64,000 bases of DNA from CAZPKH01 sp964587165 (lineage in GTDB: Bacteria; Bacteroidota; Bacteroidia; Bacteroidales; Muribaculaceae), in contig CAZPKH010000001.1 in NCBI GenBank assembly GCA_964587165.1, positions 62,001 through 126,000 of the forward strand, given 5' to 3'. Below, piece after piece: positions 38,487 to 47,236 of the stretch. The first letter of the stretch is position 1, and every line of letters begins with the position of its first letter. The notes below the pieces were generated by a model. The model was not told the DNA's origin. It was given only the letters and a program-made list of their open reading frames with translations, and did not search any database. A program made the translations under genes and the position numbers.

Positions 38487-38557
38487 AGGTTCCTAGCAGA
38501 ATCGAACTGCTGTAAACGGTTTTGCAGACCGGCGCCTAACCACTCGGCCAAGGAACC
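38487..38557 (-). tRNA. tRNA-Cys (GCA)
   Basis: 71-nt cloverleaf on the minus strand: acceptor GGTTCCT / AGGAACC, anticodon stem CGGT..ACCG with loop CTGCAAA (anticodon GCA), T arm GCAG-TTCGATT-CTGC, discriminator T (U73), which is the cysteine identity base. CCA is not encoded. Its promoter is at 38580-38611. Confidence 0.95.
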
Positions 38558-38579
38558 ATTATGTCTTTTTTGACGACCA

Positions 38580-38611
38580 CAAAGGTAAACACATTTTTCG
38601 GATACTCCAAA
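38580..38611 (-). promoter_or_regulatory. Promoter of tRNA-Cys
   Basis: Minus-strand TTTG (38608-38611), 20 nt, TACCTTTG (38580-38587). Confidence 0.8.
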
Positions 38612-38627
38612 TCTTTACCAAACTTTT

Positions 38628-38658
38628 TTTGATTTATGCTGCAAGCTTGCTAATTTTG
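38628..38658 (+). promoter_or_regulatory. Promoter of ndh
   Basis: TTTG (38628-38631), 19 nt, TAATTTTG (38651-38658). Its -33 box lies 17 bp from the -33 box of the divergent tRNA-Cys promoter, so both promoters share a 70-bp region. Confidence 0.78.
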
Positions 38659-38707
38659 CAATGCAAAAGTCTATTTGAGCATCAACAGATATTCGACTCA
38701 GTATTAT

Positions 38708-39973
38708 ATGGAAAAGATTGTAGTAGTAGGAGGAGGGTTTGCCGGACTGAATTTATGCCGCAAGCTCGATCCTAAGAAATACGAGGTATGTCTGGTGGAC
38801 AGAAACAATTTCCACTGCTTCCCGCCGCTTTTCTATCAGGTAGCATCATCAAGCCTTGTGCCGGCCAATATCTGCTTCCCGTTCAGGAGCGAGATACGCC
38901 GCATGCGCAATGTTTCGTACCACATGGGGCATGTCAAGAACATTGATCTGCAGCGGCAAACCATCACTACAAGCTACGAGACCTTATCTTACGACAGGTT
39001 GGTGCTTGCTGCGGGATCGGCCAACAATTATTTCGGCATGAAGGGTCTCGAAGAGAATACCTTCGGGATAAAGACCGTGGCACAGGCCACCCAGACGAGA
39101 GATGAAATACTCGACCGCGTGGAACGCGGAGCTATGTGCGCCGACCGCGAGCGGCGCAGGCAGCTCCTCAGCTTTCTTGTGGTGGGAGGCGGCCCGGCAG
39201 GAGTAGAGATCGCAGGTGCTTTAGGCGAAATGAAAAAGTATATACTCGGCAAAGAGTATCCTGAACTGGCGCCGGAAGATGTGACCATCACTTTGGTAGA
39301 AGGTACTTCGCAGCTCCTCGGGGCGATGAGTGCGAAATCACAGCAGCGCGCCCTCGACGATCTGCGCGAACTGATGGTAAACGTGCGGCTGAACACACTT
39401 ATGAAAGATTATTCGGATAAGTATGTCACGTTTGCCGACGGCCACCGTGAGTATTACGAGACGGTAATATGGACTGCCGGCGTGTGCGGCGAGCCGATGC
39501 CGGGTTTGCCTGCCGAGATCGTCGGACATGGCGGCAGAATACTGGTGGATGAGTACAATCGTGTGCCCGGCTACGAAGATTCGCTATGCGCTATCGGCGA
39601 TATTGCATTGATGCAGACCGATAAATACCCCAAGGGACACCCCCAGATGGCTCAGCCCGCTATTCAACAGGCGCAGAACCTTGCGCGCAACCTTAACGCG
39701 GGAGAGTTTACACACAAGTTCGAGTATTTTGACAAAGGTTCGATGGCCACTATAGGGAAAAACAAGGCTGTAGCCGACCTCAAGGGATACTCATTCGGAG
39801 GTTTCTTTGCTTGGCTGCTCTGGCTGTTCATACACCTTATCTCGATACTCGGGATGCGCAACAAAATGTCTGTGCTTGCCAACTGGTTCTGGAACTATAC
39901 GCTTTCGAGCACCTCGCTGCGGCTGCTTCTACGCCCCCGGGAGTTCCCGCTACGCCGTCATTGGGGCGATTGA
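38708..39973 (+). CDS. ndh: Type II NADH:quinone oxidoreductase (NDH-2)
   Basis: 421 residues from ATG 38708; a TTG at 38675 would add 11 residues and lies close to the promoter. FAD-binding GGGFAGLNL at the N-terminus, NADH-binding GGGPAGVEIAGAL near residue 160, and the second FAD contact with AIGDIAL near 298. The C-terminal region has a hydrophobic stretch (GFFAWLLWLFIHLI) and an amphipathic tail that would attach it to the inner membrane. It passes electrons from NADH to menaquinone without pumping. Single-gene unit. Confidence 0.93.
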   Translation: MEKIVVVGGGFAGLNLCRKLDPKKYEVCLVDRNNFHCFPPLFYQVASSSLVPANICFPFRSEIRRMRNVSYHMGHVKNIDLQRQTITTSYETLSYDRLVLAAGSANNYFGMKGLEENTFGIKTVAQATQTRDEILDRVERGAMCADRERRRQLLSFLVVGGGPAGVEIAGALGEMKKYILGKEYPELAPEDVTITLVEGTSQLLGAMSAKSQQRALDDLRELMVNVRLNTLMKDYSDKYVTFADGHREYYETVIWTAGVCGEPMPGLPAEIVGHGGRILVDEYNRVPGYEDSLCAIGDIALMQTDKYPKGHPQMAQPAIQQAQNLARNLNAGEFTHKFEYFDKGSMATIGKNKAVADLKGYSFGGFFAWLLWLFIHLISILGMRNKMSVLANWFWNYTLSSTSLRLLLRPREFPLRRHWGD

Positions 39974-40029
39974 AATATTATGGGGCGGCCTCTAAAATTC
40001 TAAAATTAACACAATTTCTTAATTAAAAC

Positions 40030-40061
40030 TTGACAAAGGGGTGCTCCGAGTTGTATCTTTG
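40030..40061 (+). promoter_or_regulatory. Promoter of DUF3098-uppP-truB-queA-yigZ
   Basis: CTTG (40029-40032), 21 nt, TATCTTTG (40054-40061). The leader to ATG 40122 is about 56 nt. Confidence 0.68.
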
Positions 40062-40121
40062 TGCCCAAATTAGCCGTTTTAGGGTCATAACACATGGCAT
40101 CCGGCTATTCTTACTCAAAAT

Positions 40122-40388
40122 ATGGAAGCAAAAAGCAAGCTCGGCAACCTCGAGCCCGAGAGGAGCTCGGACAGAGCGCTGACAAAGATAAATTACATTC
40201 TGATGGCTGTGTGCGGCCTTGTCATCGTGTTAGGCTTCTGCCTGATGGCCGGAGGTGCCACCACCACCGACAGTTTCAACCCCGACATATTCAGCACCCG
40301 CCGTATCATAGTCGGTCCGGCACTTAGTTTTATCGGATTTGTCATGATGGCCTTTGCCATAATGTACCGTCCTAAAAACAAGCAGTGA
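40122..40388 (+). CDS. DUF3098 small membrane protein
   Basis: 88 residues with two TM segments (about 26-46 and 62-82) linked by a short loop with the motif TTDSFNPDIFSTRRI, which marks DUF3098 of Bacteroidetes. It normally sits between ftsX and uppP and may be linked to cell-division or lipid-carrier functions, but its role is unproven. Here ftsX is absent; ndh lies upstream. The stop overlaps the region of the uppP start, so the two are cotranscribed. ATG 40122 was chosen because an earlier ATG in another frame (40094) has no conserved coding. Confidence 0.85.
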   Translation: MEAKSKLGNLEPERSSDRALTKINYILMAVCGLVIVLGFCLMAGGATTTDSFNPDIFSTRRIIVGPALSFIGFVMMAFAIMYRPKNKQ

Positions 40389-40390
40389 TC

Positions 40391-41242
40391 ATGGAAACCC
40401 TTAACGCACTGCTGATGGGCATTGTCCAGGGACTTGCCGAATATCTCCCCATCAGCTCAAGCGGCCATCTCGAGATATGCCACCAACTGCTTGGCCTCGA
40501 CACAGAGGGCGCCGAGTCGCTTCAGTTTGATCTGATGCTGCATGTGGCCACTGTGCTTAGCACGATTGTGGTGCTTTGGCGCGAATTTTTGCCGCTCTGC
40601 CGCTCGTTTTTCACTTTTCGTCGTGACAGCAACTTCTACTATGTGTGCAAGCTGCTTCTTTCGGCAATCCCCGTGGGCATCGTAGGCCTTTGCTTCAAAG
40701 ATCAGATAGAGGGACTCTATGGTGGCAACCTGCTCGTTGTAGGTATCTGCCTCATCGCCACCTCTGCACTGTTGGCTTTTGCCTACTTCACGCGCACACG
40801 CGCTGAGCTTCGCTCACCTCGAGGAGCTGCCGGCGAGATCGGTCATAAGATTTCGTGGATGGATGCTTTTGTGATCGGCATAGCTCAGGCTGTAGCCGTT
40901 CTTCCCGGCTTAAGCCGCTCGGGCTCGACTATCGCTACCGGCATCCTGCTCGGAGACCGTCGTGCCGACCTGGCACGCTTCTCCTTTTTCATGGTGATAA
41001 TTCCCATACTCGGCGAAGCTCTTCTCGACCTGATAAAGATTATCAAACCCGCCGCCGATGCAGCTCAGACGGCTCAGATGGGTGTCATGCCGATGATTGT
41101 AGGATTTTTGGCCGCATTTATCGTAGGATGTGCCGCCTGCAAATGGATGATCGAACTGGTAAAACGCGGTAAGATGATTTGGTTTGCACTCTATTGCGTG
41201 ATCGTAGGTACGGTGTGCATTCTTTCACAAACAGTATTCTGA
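40391..41242 (+). CDS. uppP: Undecaprenyl-diphosphate phosphatase
   Basis: 283 residues from ATG 40391 (a GTG two codons earlier at 40385 is possible). About eight TM segments. Active-site motifs: GLAEYLPISSSGHLEI (residues 15-30) and PGLSRSGSTIATG (near 175). It recycles undecaprenyl pyrophosphate to the monophosphate carrier for peptidoglycan and O-antigen synthesis, and its overproduction gives bacitracin resistance in other bacteria. Starts 2 bp after the DUF3098 stop. Confidence 0.97.
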   Translation: METLNALLMGIVQGLAEYLPISSSGHLEICHQLLGLDTEGAESLQFDLMLHVATVLSTIVVLWREFLPLCRSFFTFRRDSNFYYVCKLLLSAIPVGIVGLCFKDQIEGLYGGNLLVVGICLIATSALLAFAYFTRTRAELRSPRGAAGEIGHKISWMDAFVIGIAQAVAVLPGLSRSGSTIATGILLGDRRADLARFSFFMVIIPILGEALLDLIKIIKPAADAAQTAQMGVMPMIVGFLAAFIVGCAACKWMIELVKRGKMIWFALYCVIVGTVCILSQTVF

Positions 41243-41244
41243 CC

Positions 41245-42015
41245 GTGGATTTCATCACCGGAGAAACATTACTCATAGACAAACCCAAAGGGTGGACTTC
41301 GTTTGATGCGGTGAAGCGTCTTCGCTCCGTAGTGCAGCGTCGCACCGGTGTGCGCAAGCTCAAAGTCGGGCATGCCGGCACTCTCGACCCCTTGGCCACA
41401 GGCGTAATGATTATAGTGACCGGCCGGCGCACCAAGCTCATAGAGCAGCTTCAGAGCGGAGTGAAAGAGTATGTTGCCGATCTGGTCGTCGGCGCATCGA
41501 CTGCAAGCCACGATCTGGAAAAACCGATAGACTCCTGGCATCCTACAGATCATATTACCGACACGCTGATTGAGCAGGTGATAGAGCGCTTTCACGGAGT
41601 GATAGAGCAGATACCGCCGGCCTTCTCGGCGTGCAAAGTAGACGGTCGGCGTGCCTATAAGATAGCCCGCACCGGAGGTGATCCGGGACTCAAACCCAAA
41701 ACATTGGTGATCGACGAGATCGAAATCCTCTCGGTTGATCGCGAGCCTCGCCCGGCGCAGGCTCCGGCCGAAGCGACCGGGCCGCAGATCCGGATCAGGC
41801 TGCGTATAGTGTGCAGCAAAGGCACTTATATCCGCGCTTTGGCACGCGATATAGGGCTTGCTCTGGATTCGGCGGCATACCTCGCCGAGCTGCGGCGTAC
41901 GCGCGTAGGCGATGTCACGGTGGGTGAGTGCCTCACCATAGACCAAGCCACCGAAATGCTTGCCGAATGCTCAATAGAGTACCCCGAAGGGTATCAGGCA
42001 CCACAGAATCAATAA
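41245..42015 (+). CDS. truB: tRNA pseudouridine-55 synthase
   Basis: 256 residues from GTG 41245, 2 bp after the uppP stop; the open frame extends upstream inside uppP to 41179 but that part has no family similarity. The start then is V/M-DFITGETLLIDKPKGWTSFD, with the nucleophile in GHAGTLDPLATGV (Asp near residue 46), YVADL, and RTRVGDVTVGECLT at the C-terminus. It makes pseudouridine 55 in the T loop of tRNA. No PUA domain is seen. Followed by queA after 28 bp. Confidence 0.95.
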   Translation: MDFITGETLLIDKPKGWTSFDAVKRLRSVVQRRTGVRKLKVGHAGTLDPLATGVMIIVTGRRTKLIEQLQSGVKEYVADLVVGASTASHDLEKPIDSWHPTDHITDTLIEQVIERFHGVIEQIPPAFSACKVDGRRAYKIARTGGDPGLKPKTLVIDEIEILSVDREPRPAQAPAEATGPQIRIRLRIVCSKGTYIRALARDIGLALDSAAYLAELRRTRVGDVTVGECLTIDQATEMLAECSIEYPEGYQAPQNQ

Positions 42016-42043
42016 ACAAAAATTACCCTAAACAGAGATACAA

Positions 42044-43093
42044 ATGAAGCTCTCGAAATTTGACTTCAAACTCCCTTCCGACCTGATTGCACAGTACCCG
42101 GCCGAGCGCCGCGACGAGTCTCGACTGATGGTGATGCACCGTAGCGACGGCGAGATCGAGCATAAGGTATTCAAAGAGATAATCAACTACTTTGACGAAG
42201 GCGACCTGATGCTTTTCAACAACACCCGTGTTTTCCCCGCACGCCTGGATGGGAATAAAGAGCGCACCGGGGCACGCATAGAGGTCTTTCTGCTCAGAGA
42301 GCTCAACGAGGAGAACAAGCTGTGGGATGTGCTCGTTGACCCGGCTCGCAAGATACGCATCGGCAATAAGCTATATTTCAGCGACGACGACTCTATGGTG
42401 GCCGAAGTGATCGACAACACCACCTCCCGCGGCCGCACGCTCCGTTTTCTGTACGACGGTTCACACGAAGATTTCAAGAAAGCGCTCTACGCATTAGGCA
42501 AGGTGCCCTTGCCTGCATACATTCAGCGTGAGCCTGAGGCAGAAGATGCAGAGCGTTATCAGACAATCTTCGCCACCGAGGAGGGAGCCGTAGTAGCTCC
42601 GGCAGCCGGCGCTCATTTCTCGCGCGAACTGCTCAAGCGCATGGAGATAAAAGGGATAGAACGAGACTTTATCACCGTACATTCCGGTTTAGGCAACTTC
42701 CGTGAGATAGACGTTGAAGATCTCACAAAGCACCGTATGGACTCCGAGCAGCTTGAAGTGACTCCCGAAGTCGTTGCACACGTAAACGCCACCAAAGATG
42801 CCGGCCATCGCGTCTGTGCCGTGGGTACCTCAGTGCTCCGCGGTATTGCCACTGCAGTGTCGATGGGTGGCCATATCAAGGCTTACAGCGGCTGGACCAA
42901 CAAATTCATATTCCCTCCGTACGACTTTACGGTGACCGATGCTCTTGTGTCAAACTTCCACATGCCCAAATCTACGATGCTGATGATGGAAGCTGCATTC
43001 GGAGGGTTTGAGAACGTGATGCACGCTTACGAGATCGCCGTAGAAGAGAAGTATCGCTTCGGAGCATACGGCGACGCGCTGCTTATAGTCTGA
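42044..43093 (+). CDS. queA: S-adenosylmethionine:tRNA ribosyltransferase-isomerase
   Basis: 349 residues, full family length. Signature stretches: LPSDLIAQYPAERRDESRLM (N-terminal, 20 residues), LLFNNTRVFPARL-like FNNTRVFPARL, FAPA-like VAPAAGAHFS, THVGLGTF-like VHSGLGNFREI, GTSVLRG, and FPPYDFTVTDALVSNFHMPKS seen as DFTVTDALVSNFHMPKS. It builds epoxyqueuosine in the queuosine pathway of tRNA modification. It overlaps the next gene by one base (TGATG). Confidence 0.97.
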   Translation: MKLSKFDFKLPSDLIAQYPAERRDESRLMVMHRSDGEIEHKVFKEIINYFDEGDLMLFNNTRVFPARLDGNKERTGARIEVFLLRELNEENKLWDVLVDPARKIRIGNKLYFSDDDSMVAEVIDNTTSRGRTLRFLYDGSHEDFKKALYALGKVPLPAYIQREPEAEDAERYQTIFATEEGAVVAPAAGAHFSRELLKRMEIKGIERDFITVHSGLGNFREIDVEDLTKHRMDSEQLEVTPEVVAHVNATKDAGHRVCAVGTSVLRGIATAVSMGGHIKAYSGWTNKFIFPPYDFTVTDALVSNFHMPKSTMLMMEAAFGGFENVMHAYEIAVEEKYRFGAYGDALLIV

Positions 43094-43677
43094 TGGGAGG
43101 AGCGGAAGATTCAGCCACATATCTCACCATTGCTCACCCGGGCGAAGGCAAGTATGTGGAGAAAATGAGCCGTTTCCTGTCCTTCGCACTCCCCGCTACG
43201 ACACCGGACGAAGCCAAGAGTGCGATAGCCGAATACACAAACCGCTATCACGATGCACGACATGTGTGCTGGGGGTATGTGTTGGGACCGGAGCGCGACA
43301 TCAGGCAGTCGAGCGACAACGGCGAGCCCTCGGGCACAGCCGGGCGTCCGATACTCGGTGCGATCGACTCGGCCTGGGTGACAGATGTCGTGGTGATTGT
43401 AGTGAGATACTTCGGCGGCATTAAGCTCGGCACAGGGGGGCTCGTGGTAGCCTACCGCGAAGCGGCCCGGCTAGCCCTCGCAGAGGCGGGAAGTGAAGAG
43501 CGCCGACAGCTTGCCACTATAAAACTGCGCTTTGCATATCTCGACATGAACAATGTGATGCGCCTTGTCAAGCGCCCCGGCATTAAGGTGCTCAACCAGC
43601 AGTTCGACAATACGTGCATTATGGATATTTCGGTGCCTGTCGATATGATCGAGCCGTTTGCCCCCTATCTGGACTGA
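43093..43677 (+). CDS. yigZ: YigZ/IMPACT family protein
   Basis: 194 residues. UPF0029 signature RYFGGIKLGTGGLVVAYREA (residues 98-117) and the N-terminal FLSFALPATTPDEA with DARHVCWGYVLG and DNGEPSGTAGRPIL; a C-terminal DUF1949 ferredoxin-like part follows. The bacterial function is not settled (translation-associated, by analogy with yeast Yih1). It starts within the queA stop and converges with coaE, overlapping it by 13 bp. Confidence 0.92.
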   Translation: MGGAEDSATYLTIAHPGEGKYVEKMSRFLSFALPATTPDEAKSAIAEYTNRYHDARHVCWGYVLGPERDIRQSSDNGEPSGTAGRPILGAIDSAWVTDVVVIVVRYFGGIKLGTGGLVVAYREAARLALAEAGSEERRQLATIKLRFAYLDMNNVMRLVKRPGIKVLNQQFDNTCIMDISVPVDMIEPFAPYLD

Positions 43678-44300
43678 TCGTAAAGTGTAAGGAGGCTCTC
43701 GATTTGCGGGAGTACAGGGAGCAAGCCGTCGTTGACAATGATGTCTGTTTTAATTCCGGCGTCGACCGTCGGCGCGATCTCAGTACGGGTTTGAGAGGAT
43801 ATGCGTGCCTTTATGTCGTCCGCAGTTAGCCCGCTGCGTTGCTTCACCCGCTCTATGCGCACGCTCTCAGGAGCCGTCACCTCCCAGATGCCGTCCACCA
43901 TCTTATAGAGCCCGGAGGAGTAGGGGATAGCCGTCTCGACAAACAGTATGTGGGCTTGCTGAAGGGTAAACCAGCGCTCAAGATCCTCTCTCACTGCCTT
44001 ATGAACAATATTATTAAGGCACGAAAGCGCTTCAGCATCGGCGAATACCCGCGCACTCAGTCGACCGCGATGCAAGCTGCCGTCGGGGCATAAGCAATCA
44101 TTGCCGATACCCTCGGCTATAGCCCGGATGATTGACGGATTAGAGTCCATAAGCCGCTTAGCGCGGCTATCACAGTCGTACACCGGATATCTCATAGCGA
44201 GAAGCATCCGGGAGACAATGCTTTTCCCTGCACCAATACCCCCGGTTATCGCAACACGAAGATTGCCTGCCGTCTCTGCGCCGCTTTTTACTGCCCGCAT
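43665..44300 (-). CDS. coaE: Dephospho-CoA kinase
   Basis: 211 residues. P-loop GGIGAGKS near residue 20, YDCDSRAK with the catalytic Asp region, and lid-region RIERVKQRSGL. It phosphorylates dephospho-CoA in the last step of coenzyme A synthesis. It has an extra N-terminal segment of about 14 residues (MRAVKSGAETAGNL). It follows ybbR with a 1-bp gap, as in many Bacteroidetes (nusB-yajC-ybbR-coaE). Confidence 0.93.
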   Translation of the reverse strand: MRAVKSGAETAGNLRVAITGGIGAGKSIVSRMLLAMRYPVYDCDSRAKRLMDSNPSIIRAIAEGIGNDCLCPDGSLHRGRLSARVFADAEALSCLNNIVHKAVREDLERWFTLQQAHILFVETAIPYSSGLYKMVDGIWEVTAPESVRIERVKQRSGLTADDIKARISSQTRTEIAPTVDAGIKTDIIVNDGLLPVLPQIESLLTLYDQSR

Positions 44301-44301
44301 A

Positions 44302-45291
44302 TCATCGTTCTATCAGATACTCCACACTGTCGGGAGTAAACGTGACGTTGTGAAACTCGTCGGGGTACGACGACAGTCTCAAAGGCACCTTATCGCCGGG
44401 GAGATATGTATCGGTATAATCGACGTAAGCCACACCCGAAAAATTATCGCCGAACGAGCTTATCGGCACAAGATAGTTCACATCTATCTTTGACGGGAAG
44501 GTGATAACACGCTCACCTTTGGGCACACCGCGCACCTCGATCATCAGCGGCGCCTTCTTGGCTATCAGCGGTTCTACCGGAATCATCACCTTGACTTTTG
44601 ACGGCGATATTCTCATCCCTGCCACCGGTTGAAATGCTACCTCAGTATAGGTAGTGTCTTTCAGGCCGGTGAGAGTGATAGTCTCAGTCTCTATCACCTG
44701 CAGTGTGGGAGGAATACGCTTGGGTGAATAAACCGTCACTGAGTCGAACGCCGGCTTAAGAGCACCGCTTACAATACACTGAAGATCGGTGCGCAGATCG
44801 GCATTGACATGGATTTTGATCCTTTTCCCGGGCATCGATGTACACATCAGCATGATACTGTCGGGGCGAACACTCGCAATGGTGACACCCGCTCCGAAAT
44901 AATCGCGCAGGCGAGCTTCGAGCTTTGCACGCGAAAGTGCGAATTTGGGCGACTGAGATGTCTTCTGCATCGCATATACCCTGTAGTCGAGGTGAAGCGT
45001 AGGCACGTCGCCCCAACTGAAACGCAGCAGCTGAGCTCCTTTAGCGCGCACACTGACATTGATCGAGGCCGGAGGATCGGTGATCACCGTCACCGAATCC
45101 GGCACGTTATCGATCTGCAGCGGAATGTCGTAATCTTTCTGGACCTCGGAGTCAAGCGACAGCATCATCCAGAAAGCAAACGCCACCAGCACGAAAAGCA
45201 GATACAGCATCAGATTTTTGCCCGTCGACGAGCGCATAGCCTCCCGCAGTCGGGTAGCTATGTTCCTGGGCTTGGTGCTGTCCGGCTCCAT
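44302..45291 (-). CDS. YbbR-like protein (CdaR family)
   Basis: 329 residues with an N-terminal TM (about 27-47, LMLYLLFVLVAFAFWMMLSL) and an exported part of YbbR repeats (about 50-325), with the typical sequence DIPLQIDNVPDSVTV. In Firmicutes YbbR (CdaR) regulates diadenylate cyclase; in Bacteroidetes the gene sits in the yajC-coaE neighbourhood and its role is unknown. Its ATG at 45291 is 50 bp after the yajC stop. Confidence 0.87.
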   Translation of the reverse strand: MEPDSTKPRNIATRLREAMRSSTGKNLMLYLLFVLVAFAFWMMLSLDSEVQKDYDIPLQIDNVPDSVTVITDPPASINVSVRAKGAQLLRFSWGDVPTLHLDYRVYAMQKTSQSPKFALSRAKLEARLRDYFGAGVTIASVRPDSIMLMCTSMPGKRIKIHVNADLRTDLQCIVSGALKPAFDSVTVYSPKRIPPTLQVIETETITLTGLKDTTYTEVAFQPVAGMRISPSKVKVMIPVEPLIAKKAPLMIEVRGVPKGERVITFPSKIDVNYLVPISSFGDNFSGVAYVDYTDTYLPGDKVPLRLSSYPDEFHNVTFTPDSVEYLIER

Positions 45292-45341
45292 GTGGTAGCG
45301 AGTATGACAGAGAGGTGAATAAGAACCGCTCGGAGGGACGA

Positions 45342-45674
45342 TTATTTCTTAACGGCAGTGTTGTCGGCTGACTCCTGAGCATCGGCTGCCGAGGGATAAA
45401 CCGAACCTTTATCAATGGTGATGGCAACGCCATTAGCAATTTCAATGACGAAAGCTGTGTCTTTCACCTGTTTCACCTTGCCGTGTATACCACCGGCAGT
45501 GATAATGCGGTCGCCGGCTTTGATGGCTTCGCGGAATTTACGGATCTCTTTCTGTTTCTTCTGCTGCGGGCGGATCATGAAAAGCCAGAAGATCACTACG
45601 AGAGCGATTATCATTATGATGTTCATCATGCCGTTGCCCGGCTGATCCTGAAGGAGTACGAGATTGAAAAGCAT
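45342..45674 (-). CDS. yajC: Preprotein translocase subunit YajC
   Basis: 110 residues: one N-terminal TM (about 15-35) ending in FMIRPQQKKQKE, then the YajC domain with GDRIITAGGIHGKVK and a short acidic tail. Auxiliary part of SecDF-YajC. It is 68 bp after nusB in the same minus-strand group. Confidence 0.95.
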   Translation of the reverse strand: MLFNLVLLQDQPGNGMMNIIMIIALVVIFWLFMIRPQQKKQKEIRKFREAIKAGDRIITAGGIHGKVKQVKDTAFVIEIANGVAITIDKGSVYPSAADAQESADNTAVKK

Positions 45675-45742
45675 TGTATTGTGATTTAGAATTAATATTA
45701 AAAAGTAGATTTTAAGGCATTCGTATTTTGCAGGGAAACGAC

Positions 45743-47173
45743 CTATTTGTTAAGCCGACCCTCCTGGCGGAGATGATTGACCACGGAGAAAAGTATACCG
45801 TTGATAAACTGGCCGCTTTTAGGGCCGCTGTAGTAGTTGGCTATCTCGATATACTCGTTCATAGTGACGGGCACAGGCACCTGCGGATAGTACAGGAACT
45901 CGGCAATTGCCGCCATCATGATTATTATATCCATGAACGCAAGACGCTCGGCATCCCATTGCTCGGTATTTATGAACCGATCGATCAGGCTTCGGAGCTC
46001 TTTGCGATCGTTCACCACATGTTCGAAAAGTTCGGCGCCGAATTTCTCATCCTCCTCGTCTTTGAACTGCGGCATAGGCATTACAGGAATGTCGCCGGCT
46101 GTCTCAAATCGGCGGATAGTCTTCAGCACGAAATCACCGACTATCTCAAGGTCATCGTTCCAGTACACAGATTCGCTCTCAAGCGCTTCAGCCAGAGCAT
46201 CCGACGGCAGGATAATCTGCCGCATCACTTCGCGCCAGAACTCGCAGTCGCGCTTCAGGTCGGTAGAGGGAGCCTGCATGTATTCGCGATATATTTCCGA
46301 CTGCTTGATAGCCTCAAGCAGCTCGCGTATCAGCAGCGGATCCGAGGCCCAACCGGCTGTGTGCTTCTCGCGGTATGTTTCGAAATATTCATTGGCTGCA
46401 AGGCGCTCTACAAACTGATTCTCAACAAGGCGTAAGTTCGGGTTCAGATCCTCCTCCGTGGGCAGGAACTTATTGCGGCCTGCTTCAATACGCTCATCTT
46501 CAAGGCGTGTGATAAGCAGCGGAAGCATCAACAGCGACTGGTACAGATCGTAAGCTTTGTCGAGCGACATCTTCAGTGCCGATAGAGCCTCGCGATAGAG
46601 CGAACGGTTGTCGGAGAAATTGCGCAAGGTCTTTGCCGCATTCTCGATGCCGTTTGTATATCCGCGACCGGTGAAGTCGTCGCCGGCCTGACGCGATAGG
46701 GCAGAGAGCTCCGCGTCAGTAGCAATAATTGTGGAAATAGCATTGCTCCAGAACTCCACATCGCCGGCCAAATCATGATTACGACGCCGTGAATATGTTT
46801 TATACTCGGCAGAGCCTGTTATATCATTATATATACCCTCGAGAGCCGGGGCAATTTTGTCGATGCCTGAGTTGCCTTTGAGAATGGCCGAGCGAAGAGT
46901 ATCGTCGGTAGAGAGAGCTTTGGCAAGAGCGCTGTTGTGAAGTATCGAGTTGGTAGTGGAAGCGCTTACTATAGGGCGGCCAGAATCCGGACGGGTGCTG
47001 TAGCCTGACAGCTCGAGGAGCATCAACAGCGTGCGTATATATACTGTGTAGGCATAGCGACGGTCGCGGGAAGTGGTTTCGGGTGCTGCTTCGATTTTAA
47101 AATCTGATCGGGTGAGCAGATACGAGTAGAGTATCTGGACTACCTTGCGGCGTATAAGCACACGATTTATCAT
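45743..47173 (-). CDS. nusB: NusB antitermination factor, enlarged by an apparent internal duplication
   Basis: 476 residues, whereas Bacteroidetes NusB is usually about 300. The start INRVLIRRKVVQILYSYLL and the C-terminal half (from about 375; AERLAFMDIIIMMAAIAEFLY, and VPVTMNEYIEIAN) are standard. Between them two units resemble each other: residues about 38-187 and about 204-357. Matching pieces are AYTVYIRTLLMLLEL with AYDLYQSLLMLPLLI, SAEYKTYS with SEIYREYM, GDVEFWSNAISTII with RDCEFWREVMRQII, and AAKTLRNF with FVLKTIRRF. NusB with NusE binds boxA RNA to prevent premature termination of rRNA. First gene of nusB-yajC-ybbR-coaE; its ATG is 30 bp after the -7 box. Confidence 0.85.
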   Translation of the reverse strand: MINRVLIRRKVVQILYSYLLTRSDFKIEAAPETTSRDRRYAYTVYIRTLLMLLELSGYSTRPDSGRPIVSASTTNSILHNSALAKALSTDDTLRSAILKGNSGIDKIAPALEGIYNDITGSAEYKTYSRRRNHDLAGDVEFWSNAISTIIATDAELSALSRQAGDDFTGRGYTNGIENAAKTLRNFSDNRSLYREALSALKMSLDKAYDLYQSLLMLPLLITRLEDERIEAGRNKFLPTEEDLNPNLRLVENQFVERLAANEYFETYREKHTAGWASDPLLIRELLEAIKQSEIYREYMQAPSTDLKRDCEFWREVMRQIILPSDALAEALESESVYWNDDLEIVGDFVLKTIRRFETAGDIPVMPMPQFKDEEDEKFGAELFEHVVNDRKELRSLIDRFINTEQWDAERLAFMDIIIMMAAIAEFLYYPQVPVPVTMNEYIEIANYYSGPKSGQFINGILFSVVNHLRQEGRLNK

Positions 47174-47203
47174 ACTTTAAGTCGAGTCTTTGGTTTTACG
47201 GGG

Positions 47204-47235
47204 CAAATGTACGCTTTTTTCGCGTACCACGCAAT
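47204..47235 (-). promoter_or_regulatory. Promoter of nusB-yajC-ybbR-coaE
   Basis: Minus-strand ATTG (47232-47235), 20 nt, TACATTTG (47204-47211). Confidence 0.62.
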
Positions 47236-47236
47236 A

